8,073 nt of DNA from Flavobacteriales bacterium (GCA_947464515.1 CANHXF010000069.1:1-8073); one strand, 5' to 3'; positions 1-6,905 are shown, counted from the first letter of the stretch. Notes: generated by a model from the sequence alone, not told the origin. Numbers and translations: made by a program.

Positions 1-420
1 GCGTGTCGTGCTCTTACCATGTTCGTAGGCCAAATCTTGTAAATGACATTCGCCAGCCTGATCGCAAACAGGGCAATCAAGTGGGTGATTGATCAACAGC
101 ATTTCAACTACGCCAGCTCGGGCATCCATTACCTTTTCGCTGCTCTTGTTCTTCACTTCCATACCATCCATGATCGGAGTTGAACAGCTAGCAACCAATT
201 TAGGCATAGGTCGAGGATCTTTTTCGGAGCCTTTGCTCACCTCAACTAGGCAGGTACGACATTTACCGCCACTACCTTGCAAACTGCTATAGTAGCACAT
301 GGCTGGGGGAACGAGGTCACCGCCAATCAATCGTGCTGCATTCAAGATGGTAGTTCCTGGATCTACTTCCACTTCTACACCATCGATGGTTACTTTGAAT
401 TTTGGGTTAGTTTCTGACAT
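1..420 (-). CDS. nuoG: NADH-quinone oxidoreductase subunit G, N-terminal part (partial)
   Basis: This is the 5' part (140 codons) of the large iron-sulfur subunit of the complex I peripheral arm, which carries electrons from NuoF/NuoE towards the quinone site. The ATG lies 2 bases after the nuoF stop, and the frame stays open to the left edge, so the gene is truncated by the window and is not broken. The N-terminal ferredoxin-like fold has the [2Fe-2S] cysteines C42, C54, C57 and C79, including the motif GGKCRTC. It is followed by the characteristic His-Cys3 [4Fe-4S] site (H112, C116, C119, C125, in HPLDCPVCDQAGEC). The rest of the protein, including the further [4Fe-4S] sites and the molybdopterin-oxidoreductase-like domain, lies outside the window. 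The motifs and the position after nuoF make the assignment secure. Other members of the family, such as the formate dehydrogenase and NAD-reducing hydrogenase diaphorase subunits, share this N-terminus but would not be expected in a nuoA-F operon. Confidence 0.95.
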   Translation of the reverse strand, partial: MSETNPKFKVTIDGVEVEVDPGTTILNAARLIGGDLVPPAMCYYSSLQGSGGKCRTCLVEVSKGSEKDPRPMPKLVASCSTPIMDGMEVKNKSSEKVMDARAGVVEMLLINHPLDCPVCDQAGECHLQDLAYEHGKSTTR

Positions 421-422
421 AA

Positions 423-1775
423 TTATGCGTTAACTGGCTCAAATTTTTTCTCGGTTACTAAACCGTAATTTTTTGTTACACAAAGTTTGGGTTCATTTAC
501 GTGCCATTCAAATTCCTCTCTGAAATGTCGAATCGCAGCCGCAACTGGCCAAGCAGCCGCATCGCCCAAAGGACAAATGGTATTGCCTTCAATTTTTCTC
601 TGAATATCCCAAAGCAAATCGATGTCTTCCATTTTACCATGTCCATATTCTAAACGATGTAAAACTTTCTCCATCCAACCCGTTCCTTCTCTACAAGGAC
701 TACACTGTCCGCAACTTTCATGATGATAAAAGCGCGAGAAATTCCATGTATTTCGGACGATACATTGGTCTTCATCATAGACGATAAATCCACCTGAACC
801 CAACATACTGCCGGTAGCGAAACCGCCATCGGACAAACTTTCGTACGACATTAATCGGTCTTCACCTGTAGCCGTTTTACAAACCAAATAGTGAGGCAAA
901 ATGGGCACTGAAGAACCTCCTGGCACACAGGCTTTGAGTTTCTTGCCATTTTTCATTCCACCGCAATAGGTATCTGAGTAAATGAACTCTTCCACGGTGA
1001 TACCCATATTAATTTCGTAAACCCCTGGCTTATTGATATTTCCCGAAGCACTAATCAATTTAGTACCGGTACTTCTTCCAATACCAAACTGAGCATACGC
1101 ATCGCCCCCTTCATTTACGATGGGAACAACGGCAGCAATCGTTTCTACATTATTTACTACTGTTGGCCTTCCCCACAATCCTTTTACCGCTGGGAATGGT
1201 GGCTTAATACGAGGATTGCCTCTCTTGCCTTCCAAACTTTCAATTAACGCAGTTTCTTCACCACAGATATAAGCACCTGCGCCAGTAGAAACAGCTAATT
1301 CCAAATCAAATCCGCTTCCTTTGATATTTTTGCCCAACCATCCGTTAGCATAAGCTTCGGCGATGGCTTTTTCCAGAATCTGAAGGACATACATGTATTC
1401 ACCACGGATATAGATGTAGGATTGGTTGCATCCCAAAGCATAAGACGACAAGATCATTCCTTCAATCAAAAGGTGAGGAATTTTCTCCATCAAATAACGA
1501 TCCTTGAAAGTTCCGGGCTCGCTCTCGTCGGCATTACACAAGAAATGACGGGGAACGCCTTCTGGCTTTGCAATAAAACTCCACTTCATCCCCGTTGGGA
1601 ATCCAGCACCACCGCGACCTCTGAGTCCAGATTTTTTAACTTCTTCAACAATATCATCGGGCGACATGGATTTTAGGGCTTTTTCAACCGCCTTATATCC
1701 GCCTTGCTTGCGATATACGTCATGGGTATGAATCCCTTCTACCCCGATATGCTCTAATAATAGTTTGCGATCCAT
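423..1775 (-). CDS. nuoF: NADH-quinone oxidoreductase subunit F (NADH/FMN-binding)
   Basis: The 450-residue product is the entry point of electrons into complex I. It binds NADH and FMN and passes electrons to the N3 [4Fe-4S] cluster. Residues 50-62 hold the glycine-rich GLRGRGGAGFPTG motif. CNADESEPGTFKDR at 80-93 and GAYICGEETAL at 167-177 complete the FMN/NADH pocket. The C-terminal domain has ESCGQCSPC with cluster ligands C355, C358 and C361, and the fourth ligand C401 in CPLGD. The length is normal for the family. The start codon lies 2 bases after the nuoE stop and the stop lies 2 bases before nuoG, so translation is probably coupled. No residue expected for catalysis appears to be missing. 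HoxF-like hydrogenase subunits share these domains, but the flanking nuoE and nuoG favour complex I. Confidence 0.98.
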   Translation of the reverse strand: MDRKLLLEHIGVEGIHTHDVYRKQGGYKAVEKALKSMSPDDIVEEVKKSGLRGRGGAGFPTGMKWSFIAKPEGVPRHFLCNADESEPGTFKDRYLMEKIPHLLIEGMILSSYALGCNQSYIYIRGEYMYVLQILEKAIAEAYANGWLGKNIKGSGFDLELAVSTGAGAYICGEETALIESLEGKRGNPRIKPPFPAVKGLWGRPTVVNNVETIAAVVPIVNEGGDAYAQFGIGRSTGTKLISASGNINKPGVYEINMGITVEEFIYSDTYCGGMKNGKKLKACVPGGSSVPILPHYLVCKTATGEDRLMSYESLSDGGFATGSMLGSGGFIVYDEDQCIVRNTWNFSRFYHHESCGQCSPCREGTGWMEKVLHRLEYGHGKMEDIDLLWDIQRKIEGNTICPLGDAAAWPVAAAIRHFREEFEWHVNEPKLCVTKNYGLVTEKKFEPVNA

Positions 1776-1777
1776 AA

Positions 1778-2296
1778 TTATAGGCCCAAATAATTGGCTT
1801 TAGGGTTATTACGATACTGTTCGATTAATTCGTCGACCTTGGCTTCGGTTAGGTGCTCATGAAACTTCTCTCCGGCCTGCAACATGGGCGCATATCCGCA
1901 TGCACCAAGACATTCCACTGTTTTTAGGGTAAACATTCCATCAGCGGTGGTTTCACCGTCTTTGATGCCCAGTTTATTCTCTATATACGATACGATTTTT
2001 TCTGCGCCTTCAATCATACATGGACCTGTACGACAAACTTCCAATTTGACCTTTCCCACAGGAACGGTATCGTACATCGAATAGAAGGTCGCCACTTCAT
2101 ACACCTCGATGGGTAAAATATGTAGCAATCGGGCCACATAATCCATCACGGGTTCAGATAAATGACCAAAATGGGCTTGTGCGATATGCAAAACGCTCAA
2201 CAAAGCACTTTTCTGCATCCCTTCTGGGAATTTCGCAATTTGTCGCCCCACTTCTTGCAACAAATCTTCTGGTAATTGAATATTCTCTTGACTCAC
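1778..2296 (-). CDS. nuoE: NADH-quinone oxidoreductase subunit E (24 kDa, [2Fe-2S])
   Basis: This 172-residue product is the thioredoxin-like [2Fe-2S] subunit (cluster N1a) that pairs with NuoF in the NADH-oxidising module. A helical N-terminal half (about residues 10-75) includes the conserved stretch EVYEVATFYSMY. The ferredoxin domain follows, with the four cluster ligands as C88-x4-C93 (CRTGPC) and C129-x3-C133 (CLGAC). The length is close to the usual 155-175 residues. The gene starts 10 bases after the nuoD stop and ends 2 bases before nuoF, which fits one operon. The presence of nuoE and nuoF together means this complex takes electrons from NADH; it is not the 11-subunit form that uses another donor. 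Confidence 0.97.
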   Translation of the reverse strand: MSQENIQLPEDLLQEVGRQIAKFPEGMQKSALLSVLHIAQAHFGHLSEPVMDYVARLLHILPIEVYEVATFYSMYDTVPVGKVKLEVCRTGPCMIEGAEKIVSYIENKLGIKDGETTADGMFTLKTVECLGACGYAPMLQAGEKFHEHLTEAKVDELIEQYRNNPKANYLGL

Positions 2297-2306
2297 AACG
2301 ATACGA

Positions 2307-3527
2307 TTAAGCGTCTAACTCACCAGCGATTACGTTCATACTACTCATCGTTAAAATTGCATCGCTGAGTACTGAATCCACAATCATTTCTGGATAAGCT
2401 TGATAATAGATAAAACATGGTCTACGGAAATGCAGACGATATGGGGTACGACCGCCATCACTCACGAGATAGTAACCCAACTCACCGTTGGCACCTTCTA
2501 CGGAATGATAAACTTCACCGGCAGGGATTGTAGTTTCACCCATCACTATTTTAAAGTGATAAATGAGCGATTCCATACTGCGATATACTTCTTCTTTTGG
2601 AGGCAAATAAAATTCCGGCACGTTGGCATGGAAATCACCCGAAGGCATTTTATCCAAGGCCTGACGAATGATGCTTAAGCTCTGTCGGATTTCTTCCTGA
2701 CGTACCACAAAACGATCGTAGGTATCACCATCTTTTCCAACAGGGATACTAAAATCAAAATCTTGGTAACTTGAATATGGATTCATCACACGGACGTCGT
2801 AATCCAATCCTGCAGCCCTCAAATTGGGACCTGAGAAACTATATTCAACGGCTCTTTCCGCTGTAATAGGTCCTGCGCCAATGACACGATCCATAAAAAT
2901 ACGGTTGCGGGTAAGCAGACGGTCAAACTCATCAAAGTTTACAGGAAACTCTTTCAAAAAGGCATTTAATTTGGCATGAAAAATATCATTAAAATCGCGC
3001 TCAAAGCCCCCTATTCTACCCAAATTGGTTGTTAAACGGGCACCGCAAATTTCTTCATACAATTCATAGATTTTCTCACGCTCTTGGAACATGTAAGTAA
3101 ATCCTGTTAAAGCACCTGTATCCACTCCAATCACCGAATTACAAACCAAGTGATCTGCGATACGAGCCAATTCCATGACAATCACACGCATGTAATCCAC
3201 TCGCTTTGGCACTTCAATTCCGGCCAATTTTTCCACCGTCATGTGCCAACCAATATTATTGATGGGTGATGAGCAATAGTTTAAACGATCGGTAATTGGG
3301 GTGATTTGGTTGTAGGGTCTACGTTCGGCCAATTTTTCAAAGGCTCTATGAATGTAACCGATGGTAGGTTCGGCACTCAAAATTCGCTCACCATCCACTT
3401 TCAAAATATTCTGAAAGATACCATGGGTTGCCGGGTGCGTTGGCCCTAGGTTTAGGGTTGCGATATCGCCATCGATGGTCTCCGTAGAGATCATTTGACC
3501 TGTACTTTTAATAATTAACTCGCTCAT
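2307..3527 (-). CDS. nuoD: NADH-quinone oxidoreductase subunit D (49 kDa)
   Basis: The 406-residue product is the 49 kDa core subunit that, with NuoB, forms the quinone-reduction site of complex I. It descends from the large subunit of [NiFe] hydrogenases but lacks the metal-binding cysteines. LNLGPTHPATHG (residues 25-36) is the signature. By alignment from memory with Thermus Nqo4, H35 and Y84 (in RLNYC) correspond to the quinone headgroup-binding His38 and Tyr87. Further conserved blocks are RIGG (171-174), the GPNLRAAGLDYDVR region (233-246) and GELGYYLVSDGG (348-359). The C-terminus ends ELDA, whereas many relatives end in a D-R pair. I believe this is a Bacteroidota variant, but I have not checked it. 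The first 4 bases overlap the end of nuoC, so translation is probably coupled. NuoC and NuoD are separate proteins here, unlike the fused NuoCD of E. coli. Confidence 0.98.
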   Translation of the reverse strand: MSELIIKSTGQMISTETIDGDIATLNLGPTHPATHGIFQNILKVDGERILSAEPTIGYIHRAFEKLAERRPYNQITPITDRLNYCSSPINNIGWHMTVEKLAGIEVPKRVDYMRVIVMELARIADHLVCNSVIGVDTGALTGFTYMFQEREKIYELYEEICGARLTTNLGRIGGFERDFNDIFHAKLNAFLKEFPVNFDEFDRLLTRNRIFMDRVIGAGPITAERAVEYSFSGPNLRAAGLDYDVRVMNPYSSYQDFDFSIPVGKDGDTYDRFVVRQEEIRQSLSIIRQALDKMPSGDFHANVPEFYLPPKEEVYRSMESLIYHFKIVMGETTIPAGEVYHSVEGANGELGYYLVSDGGRTPYRLHFRRPCFIYYQAYPEMIVDSVLSDAILTMSSMNVIAGELDA

Positions 3528-4015
3528 CGTCCGAAGAATGTATCGTTTTTATCGGTTCTAGTTTCATCTTCCAAAGCGTATTGCTTACGCAAGGGATGAT
3601 AATCCATATCGTCCATATTCAAAATTCTACGCAAGTCAGGGTGACCTACGAAGTTTACGCCATAAAAGTCAAACGTTTCTCTTTCCATCCAATTGGCCCC
3701 AACAAAATGGACCGTTAGGGTTGGAATATTTATATCAGACTCGGCCAAGGCAACTTTCAAACGAACACGTTGATTTTCGATTAGATTATGCAAGTGGTAA
3801 ATCACTTCGAATTCTGCACCCACCTTTTCGGGGTAATGCGCAGCACAAATATCTGTGAGGTAAATAAAACCCTGCTTGTTTTTCAATCCATCAACCAAAT
3901 CAATCAGTTGATCCGCATTGATCTTGACATTAAGCATATCATATTGATCTACTGAACAAACCGCTGAGTTATTCGTGTGCTCATTGATAAAAGCCGTTAA
4001 GATCTCGTTATTCAT
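3524..4015 (-). CDS. nuoC: NADH-quinone oxidoreductase subunit C (30 kDa)
   Basis: The 163-residue product is the 30 kDa subunit of the peripheral arm. It carries no cofactor and packs against NuoD and NuoB near the quinone site. The family signature is clear: WMERETFDFYGV at 109-120, followed by GHPDLRRIL at 124-132 and HPLRK at 140-144. The N-terminal 60 residues are less conserved, as is usual for the family. The length is typical of stand-alone NuoC. The ATG lies 8 bases after the nuoB stop, and the stop codon overlaps the nuoD start in an ATGA arrangement, which suggests translational coupling of these two partner subunits. Confidence 0.96.
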   Translation of the reverse strand: MNNEILTAFINEHTNNSAVCSVDQYDMLNVKINADQLIDLVDGLKNKQGFIYLTDICAAHYPEKVGAEFEVIYHLHNLIENQRVRLKVALAESDINIPTLTVHFVGANWMERETFDFYGVNFVGHPDLRRILNMDDMDYHPLRKQYALEDETRTDKNDTFFGR

Positions 4016-4023
4016 GATTCTTC

Positions 4024-4569
4024 TTATTTGGCTTGTTCAATGTTATAACTCTCCAGCATTTTGGCATATTCATCGGTATCTCTTCTGCGAAGACTCTCGT
4101 TTTTCGCCAATTCTTGAATCTTCATCAATCCTTCGATGATTTGTTCAGGACGCGGCGGACAACCTGGCACGTAAACATCCACTGGAATTACCTTATCTAT
4201 TCCTTGCAAAACGCTGTAGGTATCAAAAATACCACCTGAACAGGCGCAAGCACCAACCGACAACACCCATTTGGGTTCTGCCATTTGATCATAAACTTGC
4301 TTAAGAACCGGGGCCATCTTTTTTGAGATTGTACCCATCACCATCAATAAATCTGTTTGTCGGGGTGTAAACGCCAAACGCTCAGAACCAAATCTCGCCA
4401 AATCATAATTGGCTCCCATGGTGGCCATAAATTCAATTCCACAACATGAGGTAGCGAAAGGCAGAGGCCAGATAGAATTGGCGCGTGCCAATCCAATAAC
4501 TTTATCCAAGGAAGTCGCAAAGAAACCTTGTCCTTCTACTCCTTCGGGTGATTCAACAACTTTTACCAT
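4024..4569 (-). CDS. nuoB: NADH-quinone oxidoreductase subunit B (PSST, N2 cluster)
   Basis: The 181-residue product carries cluster N2, the terminal [4Fe-4S] centre that reduces quinone. The ligand set is visible: tandem C42-C43 in ATSCCGIEFMAT, C108 in GACACSGG and C137 in VPGCPPRPE. The tandem cysteines and the VPGCPPRPE motif are diagnostic of this subunit and separate it from the small subunits of [NiFe] hydrogenases. An extra C110 sits two residues after C108 and is not expected to be a ligand. The last 25 residues form a charged tail outside the conserved core. The gene starts 6 bases after nuoA and ends 8 bases before nuoC, within the same operon. Confidence 0.98.
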   Translation of the reverse strand: MVKVVESPEGVEGQGFFATSLDKVIGLARANSIWPLPFATSCCGIEFMATMGANYDLARFGSERLAFTPRQTDLLMVMGTISKKMAPVLKQVYDQMAEPKWVLSVGACACSGGIFDTYSVLQGIDKVIPVDVYVPGCPPRPEQIIEGLMKIQELAKNESLRRRDTDEYAKMLESYNIEQAK

Positions 4570-4575
4570 ACTTTT

Positions 4576-4941
4576 TTATTTTTCCCATTCAAGGGCACCA
4601 CGTTTCCAAACATAAATAAAACCCATCAAGAAGAAGCCAACAAAGGCTACAACTGCGCCAAATCCCGACCAGCCCATTTCTTTAAAGTTGACCGCATAGG
4701 GGTAAAAGAAGATCACTTCTACATCAAACAGCACAAACAAAATGGCTGATAGAAAGTACTTTACTGAAACAGGAAATCTCGCATTTCCTTGGTTTTCAAT
4801 ACCACACTCAAAATTGTCTTCACGTTTAGCAGTTTTCCTATTGGGCCCCAACAAATGGGAAACGCCCAAGGTGAGTACTACAAATCCCACAGCGACACCG
4901 ATTTGTATCAGGATGGGTAAGTAATCGTTTGGTGTATTCAT
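4576..4941 (-). CDS. nuoA: NADH-quinone oxidoreductase subunit A (membrane)
   Basis: The 121-residue product is the small membrane subunit at the junction of the peripheral and membrane arms. Three hydrophobic segments are visible at about residues 8-31, 60-82 and 92-112. The loop after the first carries the conserved FECGIE motif (44-49), whose cysteine corresponds to the conformation-sensing Cys of mitochondrial ND3. The second segment has the signature FDVEVIFFYPYAV (72-84) with its buried acidic residues. The length is normal. This is the first gene of the operon; the divergent region upstream must hold the promoter, and the ATG at 4939-4941 is the natural start. No Shine-Dalgarno sequence is seen, as is usual in Bacteroidota. 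Confidence 0.97.
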   Translation of the reverse strand: MNTPNDYLPILIQIGVAVGFVVLTLGVSHLLGPNRKTAKREDNFECGIENQGNARFPVSVKYFLSAILFVLFDVEVIFFYPYAVNFKEMGWSGFGAVVAFVGFFLMGFIYVWKRGALEWEK

Positions 4942-4948
4942 CTATTTG

Positions 4949-4956
4949 CAAATCTA
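4949..4956 (-). promoter_or_regulatory. Possible -7 box of a Bacteroidota promoter for nuoA
   Basis: On the minus strand this reads TAGATTTG, an exact match to the TAnnTTTG -7 consensus of the Bacteroidota primary sigma factor. It sits only 7 bases before the nuoA ATG. No TTTG is found 19-21 bases upstream, so the -33 half is missing. If real, the transcript would have almost no leader. The box overlaps a 10-base perfect palindrome, ATTTGCAAAT (4944-4953), which could be an operator or chance. The call rests on the -7 match alone. Confidence 0.25.
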
Positions 4957-5024
4957 ATAAATCACTTTGAGCCTTGGGTATATTATTGAATTAAAAATGC
5001 GATTTTTTGACAACTTTTTTGCCA

Positions 5025-5056
5025 TTTGGGAATTTGGAGGCTCGCTCATATTTTTG
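5025..5056 (+). promoter_or_regulatory. Bacteroidota-type promoter (-33 TTTG / -7 TATTTTTG)
   Basis: TTTG at 5025-5028 is followed after 20 bases by TATTTTTG at 5049-5056. This matches both halves of the Bacteroidota housekeeping promoter (TTTG, 19-21 bases, TAnnTTTG). The start codon at 5072 lies 15 bases downstream, so the mRNA leader would be about 10 bases. A second TTTG at 5033-5036 is too close to serve as the -33 element. The match supports the ATG at 5072 as the true start, because a longer reading frame beginning at 4967 would place the promoter inside the coding region. Confidence 0.5.
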
Positions 5057-5071
5057 TTGATTAAGAATACT

Positions 5072-5860
5072 ATGAAAAAATACATTAGAACTACTTTAGC
5101 CATTATAGCCGGTGCGATTTTGGTGGTTGTCAATTCGAGTAATGCTAGCGGACCTGGTGGCGACAGAACGAATGCCCCTGGATCATCTGGAAACTGTTCT
5201 GCATGTCATGGCGGAACTGCCAATTTGGGCGGTGACATCGTAATATCAGCAGTAGATAAAACAACTGCCACGGTCGCAACAGAATACACTCCGGGCAAAA
5301 CATACACTATAGGAGTAAAAATGGGTGGTATTTCCACAAAAAAAGGATTTCAATTGACTGTGATTAACAGCAGTAATGCTGGAGTTGGAACGATGAGCGG
5401 AAATTCTACGGGAACAAGTATCTATACAAGTGGCAATCGCAGCATTTGCGGACACAACACACCAGGACTTGGTGTTTGGTATGTCGATTGGACAGCTCCC
5501 GCCGTCGCATCTGGCACGGTGACAATTTATGCCTCTGGTGTTGTTTCCAACGCCAATGGAAATGACAATGGCGATCAAGTGGTAAAAACTTCATTGAGTT
5601 TCCCTGCAGTTGCAACTTCAAATGTCAATTCCGTGGCAAATTCAAACAGCTTTTCGATTTATCCAAACCCTGCCTCACATGAAATCAAGTTCTCTGCAAA
5701 CGTTAGCAAAGTGACAATCATGTCTCAAAATGGCAAAGTCGTTTTCTCTGGTAACAATATCGACCATGTAAACATCGAAAATCTTTCAAACGGTTTGTAC
5801 TTCGTAAATGCCATCGCAGAAAATCAAACTGCTATTTGCAAGCAATTCATCAAGCAATAA
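5072..5860 (+). CDS. Secreted CXXCH protein with choice-of-anchor V-like domain and T9SS sorting domain
   Basis: The product is a 262-residue exported protein of unknown function. A signal peptide (residues 1 to about 25: basic start MKKYIR, hydrophobic core to residue 20, then NSSNAS) directs it across the inner membrane. The mature start, rich in Gly and Asn, leads to APGSSGNCSACHGG (35-48), whose C42-C45-H46 is a c-type haem attachment motif. A beta-rich domain follows (about 52-180), with GVWYVDWTAP (134-143) and a Gly/Asn-rich GNDNGD end (163-168). This layout resembles the 'choice-of-anchor V' / Reeler-like family of Bacteroidota. Residues 192-262 form a T9SS type A sorting domain, with IYPNPAS near its start and the strands VTIMSQNGKVV and GLYFV; it should send the protein across the outer membrane. 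The ATG at 5072 is chosen because it begins the signal peptide; the open frame extends upstream to a TTG at 4967. Whether haem is bound is inference. The gene is divergent from nuoA and convergent with mltG. Confidence 0.85.
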   Translation: MKKYIRTTLAIIAGAILVVVNSSNASGPGGDRTNAPGSSGNCSACHGGTANLGGDIVISAVDKTTATVATEYTPGKTYTIGVKMGGISTKKGFQLTVINSSNAGVGTMSGNSTGTSIYTSGNRSICGHNTPGLGVWYVDWTAPAVASGTVTIYASGVVSNANGNDNGDQVVKTSLSFPAVATSNVNSVANSNSFSIYPNPASHEIKFSANVSKVTIMSQNGKVVFSGNNIDHVNIENLSNGLYFVNAIAENQTAICKQFIKQ

Positions 5861-5867
5861 GCTCTAA

Positions 5868-6905
5868 TTAATTCTTTTTCAATGCATTTAACGCCTGGTG
5901 AAATCGCTGGGCGTTTTTGTTGTGCTCATCCAACGTGATCGCAAAATCGTGTTGCGGGGTAAGATCCGATTTTGCACAGAAATAAACATATGGATACTGC
6001 GCCCCAAACAAACAGGAGTCAATAGCATTCAGGCTAGGAATACAAAGCGCTCCAATGGGTAAACCAGTATGTAAATATGTGTTATAGGGCGATTCGATTT
6101 TGGTATCGCGATTCAATACCCTTCCTGCTCTACCTCTAGCAAATACTACAGTGGGATCCGCTTGGAGGAGCATGCCTATTCTCAAACGATTCTTGTAAGT
6201 CGATGCAATTTTTCCATATTCTGGAACGTAGTTACTCTCTTTGGTTACGATAGAAGCCAATTTTACCACTTCAACGGGTGTCAAGCCCAATTTACTTGCT
6301 GCCAACATCCGTTCTTTTGTCCAAAAATCGTGGGCCTCCTTCACCAATCGATCCAATACTTGGATGGGTGTTGCCGTCCTTTTAAACATGTATGAATTAG
6401 GAATCGCGATGGCTTGCCAATTGTATGAATCCAACCCTACATTCTTAAGCCATGTTTGTTCATTCCAACGTTTGTGATTGGTGGGGTCCATGAGTTCTTC
6501 ACCCAAGTCAGTTGGGGACCAATCAAATTGCTTTGACAATTGTTTTTGAAATTGATTGTAATCCCAATGACTTAGGATTGTCAACATTTTCTGCTCACGC
6601 TGATAACGAACCAGCAGTTTTATCAAACTCCAAAAGCTTGTTTTGGGACGAATAACCAATGTTGAGGTACCGGCAGCATCCAATTTCAATCCCCGCCAAC
6701 TTGCAATTTTGGCGAACGATACTGGGGTTGATAAACCAGTTTTATACTTTACCATCGCGTCGAACTTGTCAAAGGAAATGGGTGTTTCATACGTCAGCGC
6801 AACGTTATTGCTATTTGTAGAATACCAATTCGGTAGCAACCAAAATTTCAAACCCACTATAAGAGCAACGAGAGCGACCAAAGCCCAGATCCATTTCTTT
6901 CCCAT
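5868..6905 (-). CDS. mltG: Endolytic murein transglycosylase MltG (YceG-like)
   Basis: The product is predicted to be a membrane-anchored lytic transglycosylase that cuts nascent glycan strands and so sets their length. Numbered from the ATG at 6905 (345 residues), a short basic start (MGKKW) precedes one membrane anchor at about residues 5-27, and the rest should lie in the periplasm. The C-terminal catalytic domain has LASIVTKESNY, in which E223 corresponds to the catalytic Glu of E. coli MltG. It is followed by KNRLRIGMLLQADPTVVF, then SPYNTYLHTGLPIGALCIPS, and a terminal TLDEHNK near the usual C-terminal block. The N-terminal periplasmic half is divergent. The start is uncertain: an in-frame ATG at 6923 sits behind an A-rich stretch, and the frame opens with a GTG at 6944. 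I prefer 6905 because the anchor then begins directly after the start. The gene converges on the T9SS-protein gene with 7 bases between stops and diverges from dapB. Confidence 0.92.
   Translation of the reverse strand: MGKKWIWALVALVALIVGLKFWLLPNWYSTNSNNVALTYETPISFDKFDAMVKYKTGLSTPVSFAKIASWRGLKLDAAGTSTLVIRPKTSFWSLIKLLVRYQREQKMLTILSHWDYNQFQKQLSKQFDWSPTDLGEELMDPTNHKRWNEQTWLKNVGLDSYNWQAIAIPNSYMFKRTATPIQVLDRLVKEAHDFWTKERMLAASKLGLTPVEVVKLASIVTKESNYVPEYGKIASTYKNRLRIGMLLQADPTVVFARGRAGRVLNRDTKIESPYNTYLHTGLPIGALCIPSLNAIDSCLFGAQYPYVYFCAKSDLTPQHDFAITLDEHNKNAQRFHQALNALKKN
5890..5918 (+). terminator. Candidate intrinsic terminator of the CXXCH/T9SS gene
   Basis: On the plus strand, AACGCC (5890-5895) and GGCGTT (5910-5915) form a perfect 6-base-pair stem around a 14-base loop. 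The T-run spans 5914-5918: its first two Ts close the stem and three more follow. The hairpin lies 30 bases after the stop of the plus-strand gene, inside the 3' coding end of convergent mltG. Read on the minus strand it is followed by A-rich sequence, so it should not stop mltG transcripts. The stem is short and the loop long, so confidence is limited. Confidence 0.35.

Noticed and set aside
89..292. A plus-strand frame opposite nuoG, and similar frames opposite nuoF, nuoE, nuoD, nuoB and nuoA.
   Set aside because: Each lies wholly or almost wholly opposite a conserved complex I gene, and none has a start context, domain or neighbour supporting expression.
5007..5012. TTGACA resembling a classical sigma-70 -35 box upstream of the T9SS gene.
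   Set aside because: No TATAAT-like element occurs about 17 bases downstream, and Bacteroidota do not use this promoter type. It is probably chance in an AT-rich region.
4967..5071. A 35-residue N-terminal extension of the T9SS gene starting at TTG 4967.
   Set aside because: The signal peptide begins exactly at the ATG at 5072, and the best promoter match (5025-5056) lies inside the extension. The extension itself looks non-coding.
4942..5071. Search of the nuoA/T9SS-gene intergenic region for a small RNA, riboswitch or short gene.
   Set aside because: Apart from the promoter-like boxes and the short palindrome, I saw no structured element or open frame with a plausible start.
5246..5578. 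A 110-codon minus-strand frame, rich in Cys, inside the T9SS gene.
   Set aside because: It is antisense to a gene with clear domain structure. Its Cys/Ser/Arg-rich composition is the expected reverse-complement reading of Gly/Ala/Thr-rich codons.
5831..5862. Imperfect inverted repeat (GCTATTTGC ... GCAATAAGC) at the end of the T9SS gene, considered as a bidirectional terminator.
   Set aside because: Two mismatches inside the stem and a 14-base loop make it weak, and there is no T-run directly after it on either strand.
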